Of a stretch of 64,000 nucleotides of DNA, positions 27,637 to 36,905 are shown in pieces. This DNA is from Fidelibacterota bacterium (GTDB lineage: Bacteria; Fidelibacterota; Marinisomatia; Marinisomatales; Marinisomataceae), in contig JAOIOW010000001.1 in the NCBI GenBank assembly GCA_028140795.1, positions 150,466 to 214,465 of the forward strand, in the 5' to 3' direction. The notes below the pieces were generated by a model. That model was not told the DNA's origin. It ran no database searches and was given only the letters and a program-made list of their open reading frames with translations. The first letter of the stretch is position 1, and every line of letters starts with the position of its first letter. The translations under genes and the position numbers were made by a program.

Positions 27637-28600
27637 CAAAAAATATTATCAGGAAATTAACAATAACCTGACTAATACAATTCAGGATACCAATATTGAC
27701 GCCCCTAATAAAAAAGTTGGAAAAGTTAGGGATGCTTATTTTTTAGACGAAAAAGTGGTAATGATTTCTACTGATAGGCAAAGTGCTTTTGATCGCGTTT
27801 TAGCTGCTATTCCATACAAGGGCGCTGTTTTAAACTCTGTCAGTGCGTGGTGGTTTAAAAAAACTGAACACCTATTCCCTAACCACCTTATTTCTACCCC
27901 AGATCCAAATGTTTCTATAGTAGAAAAATGTACTGTCTTTCCGGTCGAGTTTGTTGTGAGAGGTTATATCACAGGAACAACGGACACCTCCCTATGGACC
28001 GTATATAATAATGGAGATCGAGAGTATTGTGGAAATACTCTTCCTGAGGGGCTAAAGAAAAACGACAAACTTGTCGCTCCCATGTTAACACCGACAACCA
28101 AAGATAAGGTTCATGATAGGCCTGTTTCTAGAGAAGAAATAATTGATCTTGGGTTAATGTCTGCAGAAGATTACGACATAGCTGCCAAAATGAGCTTGGA
28201 TCTTTTTGCTTTTGGACAAGAAACAGCAAAGAAAAATGGCCTAATTCTGGTAGACACAAAATACGAAATTGGTACAGACTCTTCAGGAAAAATTAAGTTT
28301 GTCGATGAAATACACACTCCTGATAGTAGTAGATTTTGGATAAGTGGTTCATATAAAGAAAGAATTGATGCAGGTCAGGAGCCTGAAAATATCGATAAAG
28401 AGTTTTTAAGGCTTTGGTTTGCAAAAAACTGTGATCCTTATAATGATGAGGTTTTACCAGACGCTCCAAACGATCTCGTTGCAGAGCTCTCTGCTAGATA
28501 CATTTTATTATATGAACTAATTACTGGAGAAAAATTTGTTTTTCCAAATCTTAATAATATAAACAAACGAATTACTGAAAACATAAAGGAACTATTATGA
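27626..28600 (+). CDS. purC: SAICAR synthase
   Basis: Joins CAIR and aspartate with ATP to give SAICAR. The 324 residues are the longer form seen in yeast and many FCB bacteria. Motifs include KVGKVRDAYFL, STDRQSAFDRVLAAIPYKG, VEFVVRGYITGT, LVDTKYEIG and VDEIHTPDSSRFW. It overlaps purQ by 11 bp and purE by 4 bp. The purC-purE order mirrors the domain order of the animal PAICS enzyme. Confidence 0.97.
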   Translation: MNIDKKYYQEINNNLTNTIQDTNIDAPNKKVGKVRDAYFLDEKVVMISTDRQSAFDRVLAAIPYKGAVLNSVSAWWFKKTEHLFPNHLISTPDPNVSIVEKCTVFPVEFVVRGYITGTTDTSLWTVYNNGDREYCGNTLPEGLKKNDKLVAPMLTPTTKDKVHDRPVSREEIIDLGLMSAEDYDIAAKMSLDLFAFGQETAKKNGLILVDTKYEIGTDSSGKIKFVDEIHTPDSSRFWISGSYKERIDAGQEPENIDKEFLRLWFAKNCDPYNDEVLPDAPNDLVAELSARYILLYELITGEKFVFPNLNNINKRITENIKELL

Positions 28601-28992
28601 AAGCTGTATTAATTATGGGTTCAACCTCAGATCAGCCACATGCAGACAAAATTACTAGCACTCTTGATACGCTTGGAATTGAACATGAGGTTCATGCTGC
28701 TTCAGCCCACAAAAACCCTGAAAGGGTATTAGAAATTATAAGGTCTTTTGGAGAAAAAGATGCTGTTGTTTTTGTTACAATAGCTGGAAGATCAAACGCT
28801 CTTTCTGGTTTTGTAGGTGCAAATTGCAATAAACCAACCATAGCTTGTCCTCCTTTCAAAGATAAAGTAGATATGAGCATTAATATTCACTCAACACTTC
28901 AGATGCCAAGCAAAACTCCCGTGCTTACAGTGCTAGATCCTGGAAACTGTGCTATTGCTGTACACAGAATATTAAACATCGGTTCAATGTGA
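28597..28992 (+). CDS. purE: AIR carboxylase, class II PurE
   Basis: 131 residues. The N-terminus MGSTSDQPHADKI and the core SAHKNPERV, VTIAGRSNALSGFVG, TIACPPF and STLQMPS match class II PurE (animal PAICS, Treponema), not class I, which has SAHRTP and GAGGAAHLPG. Class II enzymes carboxylate AIR directly with CO2 and do not need PurK, and no purK is present. It is somewhat short at the C-terminus compared with treponemal enzymes. It overlaps purC (ATGA) and purB (GTGA). Confidence 0.92.
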   Translation: MKAVLIMGSTSDQPHADKITSTLDTLGIEHEVHAASAHKNPERVLEIIRSFGEKDAVVFVTIAGRSNALSGFVGANCNKPTIACPPFKDKVDMSINIHSTLQMPSKTPVLTVLDPGNCAIAVHRILNIGSM

Positions 28993-30338
28993 GCAACATT
29001 TCTCCAATTGACGGGAGATATAAAAAAAGCGTCTCTGAACTAGAAACATTTTTTTCAGAGCAGGCACTAATGCGCCATCGAGTAATGGTTGAGGTCGAGT
29101 ATCTGCTGGCCCTAATTGAACACAAGTCTTTTCAAAAAACCCGCTCCTTAAGCAAAAAAACTTTAAACTCGTTGAAAGGTTTGTACGTTGAATTTTCAGC
29201 AACTCATTTTAAGCAAATAAAGAAAATTGAGAAAAAAACAAGTCATGATGTAAACGCAGTTGTTGTATTTGTGTCTGAAAAGTTAAAAAAAATCGGTCGA
29301 GATGATTTGGTGCCTTTTGTTCACTTTGGGCTCACATCCGAGGACATTAACAACATTTCGTACTCTTTAATGACACAGGGTGCTGTTAAAGATGTAATGA
29401 TCCCCTCCGTAAAGGGTGTTCTAAAAGAGCTAAAGGCTCTTTCAAAAAAAACAAAATCTTTATCTTTGTTGTCTTTAACCCATGGACAGCCTGCCACCAC
29501 AACAACCCTTGGAAAAGAGCTTGCTATTTTTGTTTCTAGGGTAGAAAGAGAAATTGCTTTGGTTAAAAAAATCAAATTGTTAGCAAAGCTTTCGGGGGCA
29601 ACAGGATCTTATGCAGCTCACAAGGTTGCCTTCCCAGATTTTAACTGGCCTTTGTTCTCAAAGAGGTTTATTAAAAAGCTAGGCCTTGAACAATCCCCAA
29701 TTTCTACACAAATTGAACCGGGGGATTCTCTTGCGGAACTACTACACTCTTTTGTTAGAATTAATAATATATTTTCTGATTTTTCTTTAGATATGTGGCT
29801 ATATATAAGTAGAAATATTTTTGTTCAAAAAAATATAGTTGGCGAGGTTGGCTCAAGCACTATGCCCCATAAAATTAATCCAATCTTTTTCGAAAACGCC
29901 GAAGGAAACCTAGACATCGCAAATAACAACTTCTCTTTCTTGGCATCCAGAATTACGAGGTCTAGACTTCAAAGAGACCTAAGCGGTAGCACTGTTTTTA
30001 GAAATATCGGTGTTGGGTTTGCTCACTCGCTCATTTCATATAAAAACCTAATTAAAGGTGTTTTGAGGGTGTCTCCAAACAAAGCACAAATGAAAAAAGA
30101 GTTGGATGAAAATTGGAGTATTCTTGCAGAAGCTATACAAACGGTTTTACGTAAATCTGGAGACGCTTCCGCTTATGATAAAATTAAAAAGCTAACAAGA
30201 GGAAAGCCGCTAACAAAAGAATCTTATTTGCAACTGGTTAACAGCCTTAATGTTACTGAAAAAGATAGGCTTGCCCTTCTTGAATTAACCCCACATACAT
30301 ATCTAGGTGAAATAAATAAAGTTTTGGAGGACCTATAA
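28989..30338 (+). CDS. purB: Adenylosuccinate lyase
   Basis: Splits SAICAR to AICAR and adenylosuccinate to AMP, releasing fumarate. The 449 residues begin ISPIDGRYKKSVSEL and carry the fumarase/ASL signature SSTMPHKINPIFFENAEGN with its mobile catalytic loop. GTG start overlapping the purE stop. One base separates its stop from purF. Confidence 0.97.
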   Translation: MSNISPIDGRYKKSVSELETFFSEQALMRHRVMVEVEYLLALIEHKSFQKTRSLSKKTLNSLKGLYVEFSATHFKQIKKIEKKTSHDVNAVVVFVSEKLKKIGRDDLVPFVHFGLTSEDINNISYSLMTQGAVKDVMIPSVKGVLKELKALSKKTKSLSLLSLTHGQPATTTTLGKELAIFVSRVEREIALVKKIKLLAKLSGATGSYAAHKVAFPDFNWPLFSKRFIKKLGLEQSPISTQIEPGDSLAELLHSFVRINNIFSDFSLDMWLYISRNIFVQKNIVGEVGSSTMPHKINPIFFENAEGNLDIANNNFSFLASRITRSRLQRDLSGSTVFRNIGVGFAHSLISYKNLIKGVLRVSPNKAQMKKELDENWSILAEAIQTVLRKSGDASAYDKIKKLTRGKPLTKESYLQLVNSLNVTEKDRLALLELTPHTYLGEINKVLEDL

Positions 30339-30339
30339 G

Positions 30340-31791
30340 GTGTGCGGAATAATTGGTTTATACCACCCAACAGAAAATGTTTCTGGTGAAATTTATGATG
30401 CTCTGATTCAAGTTCAGCACAGAGGTCAAGATGCCGCTGGAATCGCAACCTGGGACAGCAAAAAACTTTCTATTCATAAAGAGCTTGGCGTTGTTACCGA
30501 GGTTTTTAAAACAAACGAGTCTCTAGGTTTGGAGGGTAATGTAGGAATAGGTCATGTACGATATCCCACCGCCGGCTGTTCTGACGTTTCAGAGGCACAA
30601 CCATTTCACTCTTCTAATCCTGTGAATATTTGCCTTGCACACAACGGAACGCTGACTAACAGCGATGAAATGAAAAAATTTCTTCTAGAAACTCGCTTCT
30701 GTCAACTTAACACTCAGTCTGATTCTGAGGTGTTATTAAATCTTTTTGCATATGAATTGTCTAAAACAGACTTTGATGTTTTACAAAACTCTCATGTTTT
30801 TGAGGCTCTAAAAAGAGTATATGAAAGGTGTGAGGGCGGCTTTGCTGTGACAATGATTGTTGGGGGCGTTGGTTTGGTTGCCTTTAGAGATGCAAACGGA
30901 ATTCGACCGCTTGTTGTGGGCAAAAAAGATGATGAATCTTTTATGGTTGCTTCAGAAAGCTCTGCGCTTAGCGCTCTAGGGTATGAATTTGAATACGATA
31001 TTGATCCTGGGTCAGCCGTTATTATATCTGAAAGCGGTGTTGTAGAAAAAAGCGTTTGTGCTGAATCTATATCACACTCTCCTTGTCTTTTTGAATTTGT
31101 ATACTTTTCGCGCCCCGACTCTGTTATTGATTCTATATCAGTTCATAAATCTCGACTTAGAATGGGAGATTTTTTAGGAGATAAAATCCTTAGAGATTAT
31201 TCTCATCTAAAAATAGACGCGGTAATACCCGTTCCAGACACAAGCAGAACATCTGCGATGCAGGTTGCCTACAAACTTGGTGTTAAATACAGAGAAGGGT
31301 TTATTAAAAACAGATATATAGGTAGAACGTTTATTATGCCGGGGCAAAGTATAAGAAAAAGGTCTGTTGCTCACAAATTAAGTCCAATAGAAATTGAGTT
31401 TAAAAATAAAAACGTTTTGTTGGTTGACGACTCAATTGTGCGAGGAAATACATCAAAAAAAATTGTTGAAATGGTTAGAAAACAGGGAGCAAAAAATGTA
31501 TACTTTGCTTCTGCAGCTCCTCCAGTGCGCTATCAAAACGTTTATGGTATTGATATGCCCGCAACCAAGGAGCTGGTTGCCCACGGAAAAACAGTTGAAG
31601 AGGTAAGACACTTCATCGGAGCAGACGAGCTTATTTATCAAGACATTGAAGACTTAAGAATGGCCGCGCACATTGGGAATACAAACATTACAAGCTTTGA
31701 AGACTCGGTTTTTACGGGCAAGTATTGTGCCGGAAAAATTTCTGAAGAATATTTATCACGACTTGAAAACAACCGATCTTCCAAAGAATGA
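30340..31791 (+). CDS. purF: Amidophosphoribosyltransferase
   Basis: First committed step: PRPP plus glutamine to phosphoribosylamine. GTG start directly followed by the catalytic Cys (MCGIIGLYHP), so the nucleophile is exposed after Met removal and there is no propeptide. The N-terminal Ntn glutaminase shows QHRGQDAAGI and GHVRYPTAG. The C-terminal phosphoribosyltransferase loop is VLLVDDSIVRGNTSKK. The 483 residues are full length. Only part of the cysteine set of the Bacillus Fe-S type is visible (SPCLFE, GKYCAGK), so an Fe-S cluster is uncertain. Confidence 0.97.
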   Translation: MCGIIGLYHPTENVSGEIYDALIQVQHRGQDAAGIATWDSKKLSIHKELGVVTEVFKTNESLGLEGNVGIGHVRYPTAGCSDVSEAQPFHSSNPVNICLAHNGTLTNSDEMKKFLLETRFCQLNTQSDSEVLLNLFAYELSKTDFDVLQNSHVFEALKRVYERCEGGFAVTMIVGGVGLVAFRDANGIRPLVVGKKDDESFMVASESSALSALGYEFEYDIDPGSAVIISESGVVEKSVCAESISHSPCLFEFVYFSRPDSVIDSISVHKSRLRMGDFLGDKILRDYSHLKIDAVIPVPDTSRTSAMQVAYKLGVKYREGFIKNRYIGRTFIMPGQSIRKRSVAHKLSPIEIEFKNKNVLLVDDSIVRGNTSKKIVEMVRKQGAKNVYFASAAPPVRYQNVYGIDMPATKELVAHGKTVEEVRHFIGADELIYQDIEDLRMAAHIGNTNITSFEDSVFTGKYCAGKISEEYLSRLENNRSSKE

Positions 31792-33095
31792 AAAAAGTGT
31801 TGGTTGTGGGGTCTGGGGCAAGAGAGGTTGCAATTGCTAGGTGTATTTCACAAAGCTCAATAAAAAATTCTCTTTTTTGCGTATCAAAAGACATAAACCC
31901 GCAGATCTTCGATCTTTGTAAGGACTACTTTGTTACTGATCTTGCGAACATATCTGATATTGTGTCATATAGTACAAAAAATAAGGTTGATTTTGCAATA
32001 ATTGGTCCAGAAAACCCGCTTGCTAACGGTATTGTCAATGAGCTTGAAAATGTTGGAATTGGGTGCGTTGGGCCCAAAAAAGAAGTTGCACTAATTGAAA
32101 CCAGTAAGACCTTTGCAAGAAAAATAATTGATCTTTGCTGTCCAGAAAAAAATCCACAAAGAAAAGAGTTTAGCTCAATAGAGGGTGTTGAAAGCTTTAT
32201 CAAACAGTTGGGCGGAGAGTACGTAATAAAGTTTGATGGTCTTATGGGGGGAAAGGGAGTTCGTGTTTCTGGTGAACACCTAAAAAACATCGATGAGGGC
32301 GTTGCATACGCTAATGAAATTATTAACATTGGCGGATCGTTTTTAATCGAAGAAAAGTTGGTTGGAGAAGAGTTTTCTTTAATGAGTTTTGTAGATGGTA
32401 AGGTTTGCAAACATATGCCTGTTGTTCAGGATCACAAAAGAGCATACGAAGGCGACACCGGCCCTAACACCGGGGGGATGGGCACCTACTCTTTTGGAAA
32501 TCACTCCCTTCCCTTTTTAAGCGAAAAAGACATTAACGAGGCTCAAAAAACCAATGAACTTGTAGCCAAACAACTTTTTGAAGAAACAGGCACTCCCTAT
32601 GTTGGCATATTATATGGCGGCTTTATGTTAACAAGGGATGGCGTTAAGGTCATTGAATATAATGCACGTTTCGGTGACCCTGAAGCAATGAATGTCTTGT
32701 CTATATTAGAGTCAGACTTCTTGTCAGTTTGTATTTCTATGATTGATGGAAACCTAAAAAGCCAAGATGTCTCTTTTGAAAGGCTTGCTACTGTTTGTAA
32801 ATATGTTGTTCCGGTGGGCTACCCAAACAAACCAGAAAAAAACTTTGAAGTGTTTTGTGATCAAAATGACCGCTCTCTTTTTCTCGCATCTGTTATGTTA
32901 AAAGATCAAAAGCTAATAGCCTGTGGTTCAAGAACCGCTGCGGTGGTTGGTAAAAACAAAGATGTTTTTCAAGCTGAGTTATTTGCTGAAGCCGGTATAG
33001 CAAATATATCCGGAAACCTCTTTCACAGAAAAGATATTGGCACAAAGAAGTTGATTGACTCTAGAATTAAAAGAATGAAAGAGTTGTTGCAATGA
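31788..33095 (+). CDS. purD: Phosphoribosylamine-glycine ligase (GAR synthetase)
   Basis: ATP-grasp enzyme, purine step 2. The 435 residues start VLVVGSGAREVAIARC and include GPENPLANGIV, KFDGLMGGKGV, DHKRAYEGDTGPNTGGMGTYS and EYNARFGDPE. Four-base ATGA overlaps join it to purF before and purN after. Confidence 0.97.
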   Translation: MKKVLVVGSGAREVAIARCISQSSIKNSLFCVSKDINPQIFDLCKDYFVTDLANISDIVSYSTKNKVDFAIIGPENPLANGIVNELENVGIGCVGPKKEVALIETSKTFARKIIDLCCPEKNPQRKEFSSIEGVESFIKQLGGEYVIKFDGLMGGKGVRVSGEHLKNIDEGVAYANEIINIGGSFLIEEKLVGEEFSLMSFVDGKVCKHMPVVQDHKRAYEGDTGPNTGGMGTYSFGNHSLPFLSEKDINEAQKTNELVAKQLFEETGTPYVGILYGGFMLTRDGVKVIEYNARFGDPEAMNVLSILESDFLSVCISMIDGNLKSQDVSFERLATVCKYVVPVGYPNKPEKNFEVFCDQNDRSLFLASVMLKDQKLIACGSRTAAVVGKNKDVFQAELFAEAGIANISGNLFHRKDIGTKKLIDSRIKRMKELLQ

Positions 33096-33664
33096 GGTTG
33101 GCTGTTATTGGATCAACCAATGGCACAGACCTTGTTCCTATTGTTGACGCTATTAACTCCGGAGAGCTTTTGGCCAGCGTGGAGGTTGTAATTTCAAACA
33201 ACGAGCTTTCTGGGATTCTAAAAAAGGCTGGCTCTTATGGTATAGAAGGTCACTTTATTTGTCATAAAAATAAAAAACGTGATGTTTTTGACTTAGAAAT
33301 GTCACAAATTTTAGAAAGCAAAAAAATTGATTTGATTTTGCTTATTGGGTTTATGAGAATTCTTTCATCAGGGTTTGTAGAAAGGTGGCGTGGAAAAATA
33401 ATTAACGTCCACCCTTCTCTGCTGCCAAAATATGCTGGTGGGATGAACAACAGTGTTCATGAAAGCGTCTTGGCTGCGGGCGATAAAGAAAGCGGGTGCA
33501 CAATTCATCTTGTAACCAAAGATGTTGATTGTGGTCCTATTTTATTACAAAAATCGTGCCCTGTTTATGAAAATGATTCTGTTGAATCTCTTCGAGAAAG
33601 AGTTCAAAAGCTTGAAGGGGAGTCTTTTATAGAGGTAATTAATAACTGGAGGAGTTATGAATAA
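33092..33664 (+). CDS. purN: Phosphoribosylglycinamide formyltransferase (folate-dependent)
   Basis: Transfers formyl from 10-formyl-tetrahydrofolate to GAR. 190 residues with LILLIGFMRILSSGF, the NVHPSLLPKYAG catalytic region (Asn-His), and SGCTIHLVTKDVDCGPIL with the catalytic Asp. It overlaps purD by 4 bp and the PsiE-like gene by 8 bp. Its presence removes the need for the formate-using PurT. Confidence 0.96.
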   Translation: MRLAVIGSTNGTDLVPIVDAINSGELLASVEVVISNNELSGILKKAGSYGIEGHFICHKNKKRDVFDLEMSQILESKKIDLILLIGFMRILSSGFVERWRGKIINVHPSLLPKYAGGMNNSVHESVLAAGDKESGCTIHLVTKDVDCGPILLQKSCPVYENDSVESLRERVQKLEGESFIEVINNWRSYE

Positions 33665-34052
33665 CAAACTGTTTTTTGACTTTATTTCTGTTGTTGAAAA
33701 AGTTCTGCACTTAATCATACTGGGCATGGTGATATTCCTTTGTTTTGAAGAGGTTATGTCTGCTGTAAACGGTGGAGGGGTTAAGGTGGAGAGCGTTTTA
33801 ATGCTATTTATTTATCTAGAAATCATGCAAATGGTAAACATATTTTTTTCCACTGGAAAAATTCCAATAAGGTATCCTTTATATATTGGGATGTTTGCTT
33901 TGGCAAGACATATATCTTTTGAAGATATAAAAGGTATTGAATCTTTGTATCTTTCTGCCTCTGTGGCTCTATTGTCTTTAGCTCTTGTTGGTTTGGCGTA
34001 TAGAAACAAAATAATGAATAAAAGCGTTCCAGAACTTCCAGAGAACGAATGA
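33657..34052 (+). CDS. PsiE-family (phosphate-starvation-inducible-like) membrane protein
   Basis: 131 residues with four predicted membrane helices. The segment LFIYLEIMQMVNIFFSTGKIPIRYPLYIGMFALAR closely follows the PsiE family core. The biochemical role of the family is not established. It is embedded in the purine operon between purN and purH, overlapping both (8 bp and 4 bp), so it is almost certainly co-translated with them. That placement is unexpected. A link between PRPP/phosphate demand and phosphate status is a guess. Confidence 0.8.
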   Translation: MNNKLFFDFISVVEKVLHLIILGMVIFLCFEEVMSAVNGGGVKVESVLMLFIYLEIMQMVNIFFSTGKIPIRYPLYIGMFALARHISFEDIKGIESLYLSASVALLSLALVGLAYRNKIMNKSVPELPENE

Positions 34053-35548
34053 CAAACAAGGTCTTACCTAAAACTGCACTAATATCGGTTTCTAACAAAT
34101 CTGGTGTTGTAACGTTTGCTAAACTGCTTCAAAAAAGTGGTGTAAAAATATTTGCAACCGGAGGTACGGCCTCTACTTTAAAGGACGCTGGAATAAAAGT
34201 ATCAAAGGTGTCTTCAATTTCTCGCTTCCCTGAAATCTTTGGAGGAAGGGTTAAAACTCTTAGTCCGTATATTTCTGGCGGAATTCTAGGACAAAGAGAT
34301 AAAGATAAAGCTGAAGCAAAAAAAAACAACGTTACTTGGATTGATCTCGTTGTTTGCAACCTATATCCTTTTTCCGATGTTGCTAAAAACACCAACTCCA
34401 CAATGGATGAAAAAATAGAAAATATTGACATTGGCGGACCAACCATGATTAGGGCAGCAGCAAAAAATTTTAAGTGGGTTAGTGTTGTTGTAAGCCCAAA
34501 AGACTACCGTTCTGTTAGTGCGGCTATTTCTAATGGGGGCCTTACAGAAAAAAGGCGTTTTAGCCTTGCTAAAAAAGCCTTTGGTCATTGTGCTGAATAT
34601 GATCAAACCATCTTTGAAACACTATCAGAAAAAACACCCGAGCATGATTCTTTGCGTTATGGTGAAAATCCTCACCAACAAGCTTTTGTTGTGAAAGGAG
34701 ACATGCCCTCCTCTCTTGGTATTCCACAGGCCAAACAACACCAAGGAAAAGCTCTTTCGTATAATAATTTTTTAGATGGAGACGCTGCTTTACAGTGTCT
34801 GTCGGAGTTTAAAAAGTCTCCTGCATGTGTTATAGTAAAACACAACTCTCCTTGCGGTGTCGGAGTAGGAAAGAACGTAAGCGAGGCATTTTCTGGGGCG
34901 CTTAATGTCGACAGCCTGTCTGCTTTTGGCGGGGTGGTTGCAATGAACAGGAGGTGTACCGTTGATCTGGCAAAAAAAATAGATAAAATATTCTTTGAAA
35001 TTATAGTTGCTCCTTCTTTTGACACTGGTTCATTAAAAATATTTTCAAAGAAAAAAAATCTGCGCGTTTTAAGCCTTAAAAAATATTTGTCCCCAGAATT
35101 TTCGATCAAAACAATTGGCGGTGGAAGCTTGGGTCAAGAGCGAGACGATTCAAACCTGCTCAAAAAACACCTTGTTATTCCAACAAAGAAAAAGTTGACT
35201 CCAAACCAGCTTTCTACCGGCTTGTTTGCTTGGAAGGTGGTCAAACACACAAAGTCAAATGCAATCGTTGTAGCTAAAAACAACAAAATTATAAGCATAT
35301 CTGGTGGTCAGACAAGCAGGGTCGATGCCACGAAAATAGCTTTTGAAAAAACAAAAATACCTAAAGGGTGTGTCGTCGCTTCTGACGCTTTTTTCCCTTT
35401 TAAAGACTCAATAGAAAAAATGGCACAATACAAAATTGCTGCCATAATCCAGCCCGGCGGGTCTATAAGAGACAGTGAGATTGTTGAGTCGTGTAACAAA
35501 AATAAAATTGCTATGGCCTTTACTGGCTTTAGAGTGTTTAAACATTAG
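34049..35548 (+). CDS. purH: Bifunctional AICAR transformylase / IMP cyclohydrolase
   Basis: Last two steps to IMP. The N-terminal IMP cyclohydrolase half has ALISVSNKSGVVTFAK, GGTASTLKDAGI and DLVVCNLYPF. The C-terminal transformylase half has LRYGENPHQQA, VKHNSPCGVGVG and SDAFFPFKDSIE. The C-terminus ends MAFTGFRVFKH as in other PurH proteins. The 499 residues are full length. It starts in a 4-bp overlap with the PsiE-like gene. Confidence 0.97.
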   Translation: MTNKVLPKTALISVSNKSGVVTFAKLLQKSGVKIFATGGTASTLKDAGIKVSKVSSISRFPEIFGGRVKTLSPYISGGILGQRDKDKAEAKKNNVTWIDLVVCNLYPFSDVAKNTNSTMDEKIENIDIGGPTMIRAAAKNFKWVSVVVSPKDYRSVSAAISNGGLTEKRRFSLAKKAFGHCAEYDQTIFETLSEKTPEHDSLRYGENPHQQAFVVKGDMPSSLGIPQAKQHQGKALSYNNFLDGDAALQCLSEFKKSPACVIVKHNSPCGVGVGKNVSEAFSGALNVDSLSAFGGVVAMNRRCTVDLAKKIDKIFFEIIVAPSFDTGSLKIFSKKKNLRVLSLKKYLSPEFSIKTIGGGSLGQERDDSNLLKKHLVIPTKKKLTPNQLSTGLFAWKVVKHTKSNAIVVAKNNKIISISGGQTSRVDATKIAFEKTKIPKGCVVASDAFFPFKDSIEKMAQYKIAAIIQPGGSIRDSEIVESCNKNKIAMAFTGFRVFKH

Positions 35549-35556
35549 GAGAGTTT

Positions 35557-36558
35557 ATGAAAGCTATAATTTGCAAAAAATTTGCTCCGGTTTCAGAGCT
35601 GGTTTGGGAAGAAGTTGCTGATCCTATTGCAGGACCAGGAGAAATTGTCGTTGATGTAAAAGCAGCTGGGCTAAACTATCCAGACAATCTTATTGTTCAG
35701 GGTTTATATCAATTTCAACCAGAAAGACCCTTTTCTCCCGGACATGAGGGCTCTGGTGTTGTTTCTTCAGTTGGACCTGATGTTAAAATGCACAGTGTTG
35801 GAGACAGCGTTGCGTTCTTTAAAGGCTTCGGTGCTTTTGCAGAAAAAATTGTAGTGTCTGAAAGGATGGCTTTTCCCATTCCTAAAAGCTTTCCTCACAA
35901 GATAGCAGCTGGCGTTTTTATGGTTTATGGCACAAGCTATCATGGCCTTGTTCAAAGAGCAAAAATTAATAAGCAAGATGAGGTGTTGGTTTTAGGTGCC
36001 GCTGGTGGTGTTGGTTTAGCTGCCGTAGACATTGCAAAGTCTTTTGGTGCAAGAGTTGTGGCCGCAGTCTCCACCAAAGAAAAAGCTGAGGTATGTAAGG
36101 GTTACGGGGTGGACGATGTTGTTATATACGGCGAAGAAAAACTTGATAAGGAAGGTCAGAAAGCGCTTACAAAAGAATTAAAGTCTAAAAGTGTGCGTGG
36201 TGGGTTTTCTATTATTTATGATCCAATAGGCGACTGTTTTGCTGAGCCGGCTCTAAGGTCTATTAGCTGGGGAGGAACCTATCTTGTGGTTGGCTTTGCT
36301 GCAGGAAAGATCCCACTCTTTCCAACAAACCTAATGCTTTTAAAGGGTTGTGCTGTTTCTGGTGTTTTTATTGGAAGATTTCAACAAGAAGAGCCTCGAC
36401 AAAATGCTCAAAACTTGAAAGAAATTGGTGAGCTCCTTGGCTCTGGTAAGTTAACCCCGTTCATATCAGAAACCATACCCATGTCCGAGTCCGTTGACGC
36501 AATTGAACGAATTGCTAAACGCGGAGTCGTTGGCAAGGTGGTTTTTATTAACGACTAG
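35557..36558 (+). CDS. NADPH:quinone oxidoreductase-like MDR-family dehydrogenase
   Basis: 333 residues of the medium-chain dehydrogenase superfamily, quinone oxidoreductase branch, without the zinc cysteines. The N-terminal GroES-like domain has KAAGLNYPDNLIVQGLYQ and PGHEGSGVV. The Rossmann domain has VLGAAGGVGLAAVDIAKSFGA. It sits 8 bp after purH with its own Shine-Dalgarno (AGGAG), probably as the last operon gene. I see no metabolic link to purines. The 3' end overlaps the convergent DoxX-like gene by 4 bp. Confidence 0.88.
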   Translation: MKAIICKKFAPVSELVWEEVADPIAGPGEIVVDVKAAGLNYPDNLIVQGLYQFQPERPFSPGHEGSGVVSSVGPDVKMHSVGDSVAFFKGFGAFAEKIVVSERMAFPIPKSFPHKIAAGVFMVYGTSYHGLVQRAKINKQDEVLVLGAAGGVGLAAVDIAKSFGARVVAAVSTKEKAEVCKGYGVDDVVIYGEEKLDKEGQKALTKELKSKSVRGGFSIIYDPIGDCFAEPALRSISWGGTYLVVGFAAGKIPLFPTNLMLLKGCAVSGVFIGRFQQEEPRQNAQNLKEIGELLGSGKLTPFISETIPMSESVDAIERIAKRGVVGKVVFIND

Positions 36559-36890
36559 CCAAAATAAAGCAGTGTTAAGCAAAGCGACATTAGTGTCACG
36601 GATGGTATAGCCTTTCTAAAGCTGCTCTTTACTCTGATGTGTGTAAGTATTGCAAGCGCCATTAATATTATAATACCTTTTAATCCTAGGTTGTTCAGTT
36701 CTGAGTTTGTGCTTAACAACATTACAGCACAAGAAAGTTTGGTAATACCCGTAAGATCTCTTAGCCAGTCTGGGTAGTTAAAGTCTTTTCTAAACTCTGT
36801 AATTATGTTGTCATATCTTACAACCCACACAAAAAAAAGGGTTGTTGAAATAACAATTTTAAGCACTGTTGTCAATAGTTCTATGTTCAT
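36555..36890 (-). CDS. DoxX-like small membrane protein
   Basis: 111 residues with four predicted hydrophobic helices. The segment YPDWLRDLTGITKLSCAVMLL resembles the second helix region of DoxX-like (DoxX_2) proteins; the rest is divergent. Function unknown. It is last in a dnaA-ssb-plsC-doxX-like run on the minus strand, 15 bp after plsC. Family placement is tentative. Confidence 0.6.
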   Translation of the reverse strand: MNIELLTTVLKIVISTTLFFVWVVRYDNIITEFRKDFNYPDWLRDLTGITKLSCAVMLLSTNSELNNLGLKGIIILMALAILTHIRVKSSFRKAIPSVTLMSLCLTLLYFG

Positions 36891-36905
36891 TATATCTCTC
36901 TTTTT

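Noticed and set aside
31925-32410. A 161-codon open frame on the minus strand opposite purD
   Set aside because: It is antisense to the conserved ATP-grasp domain of PurD. No start signal or family resemblance is visible.
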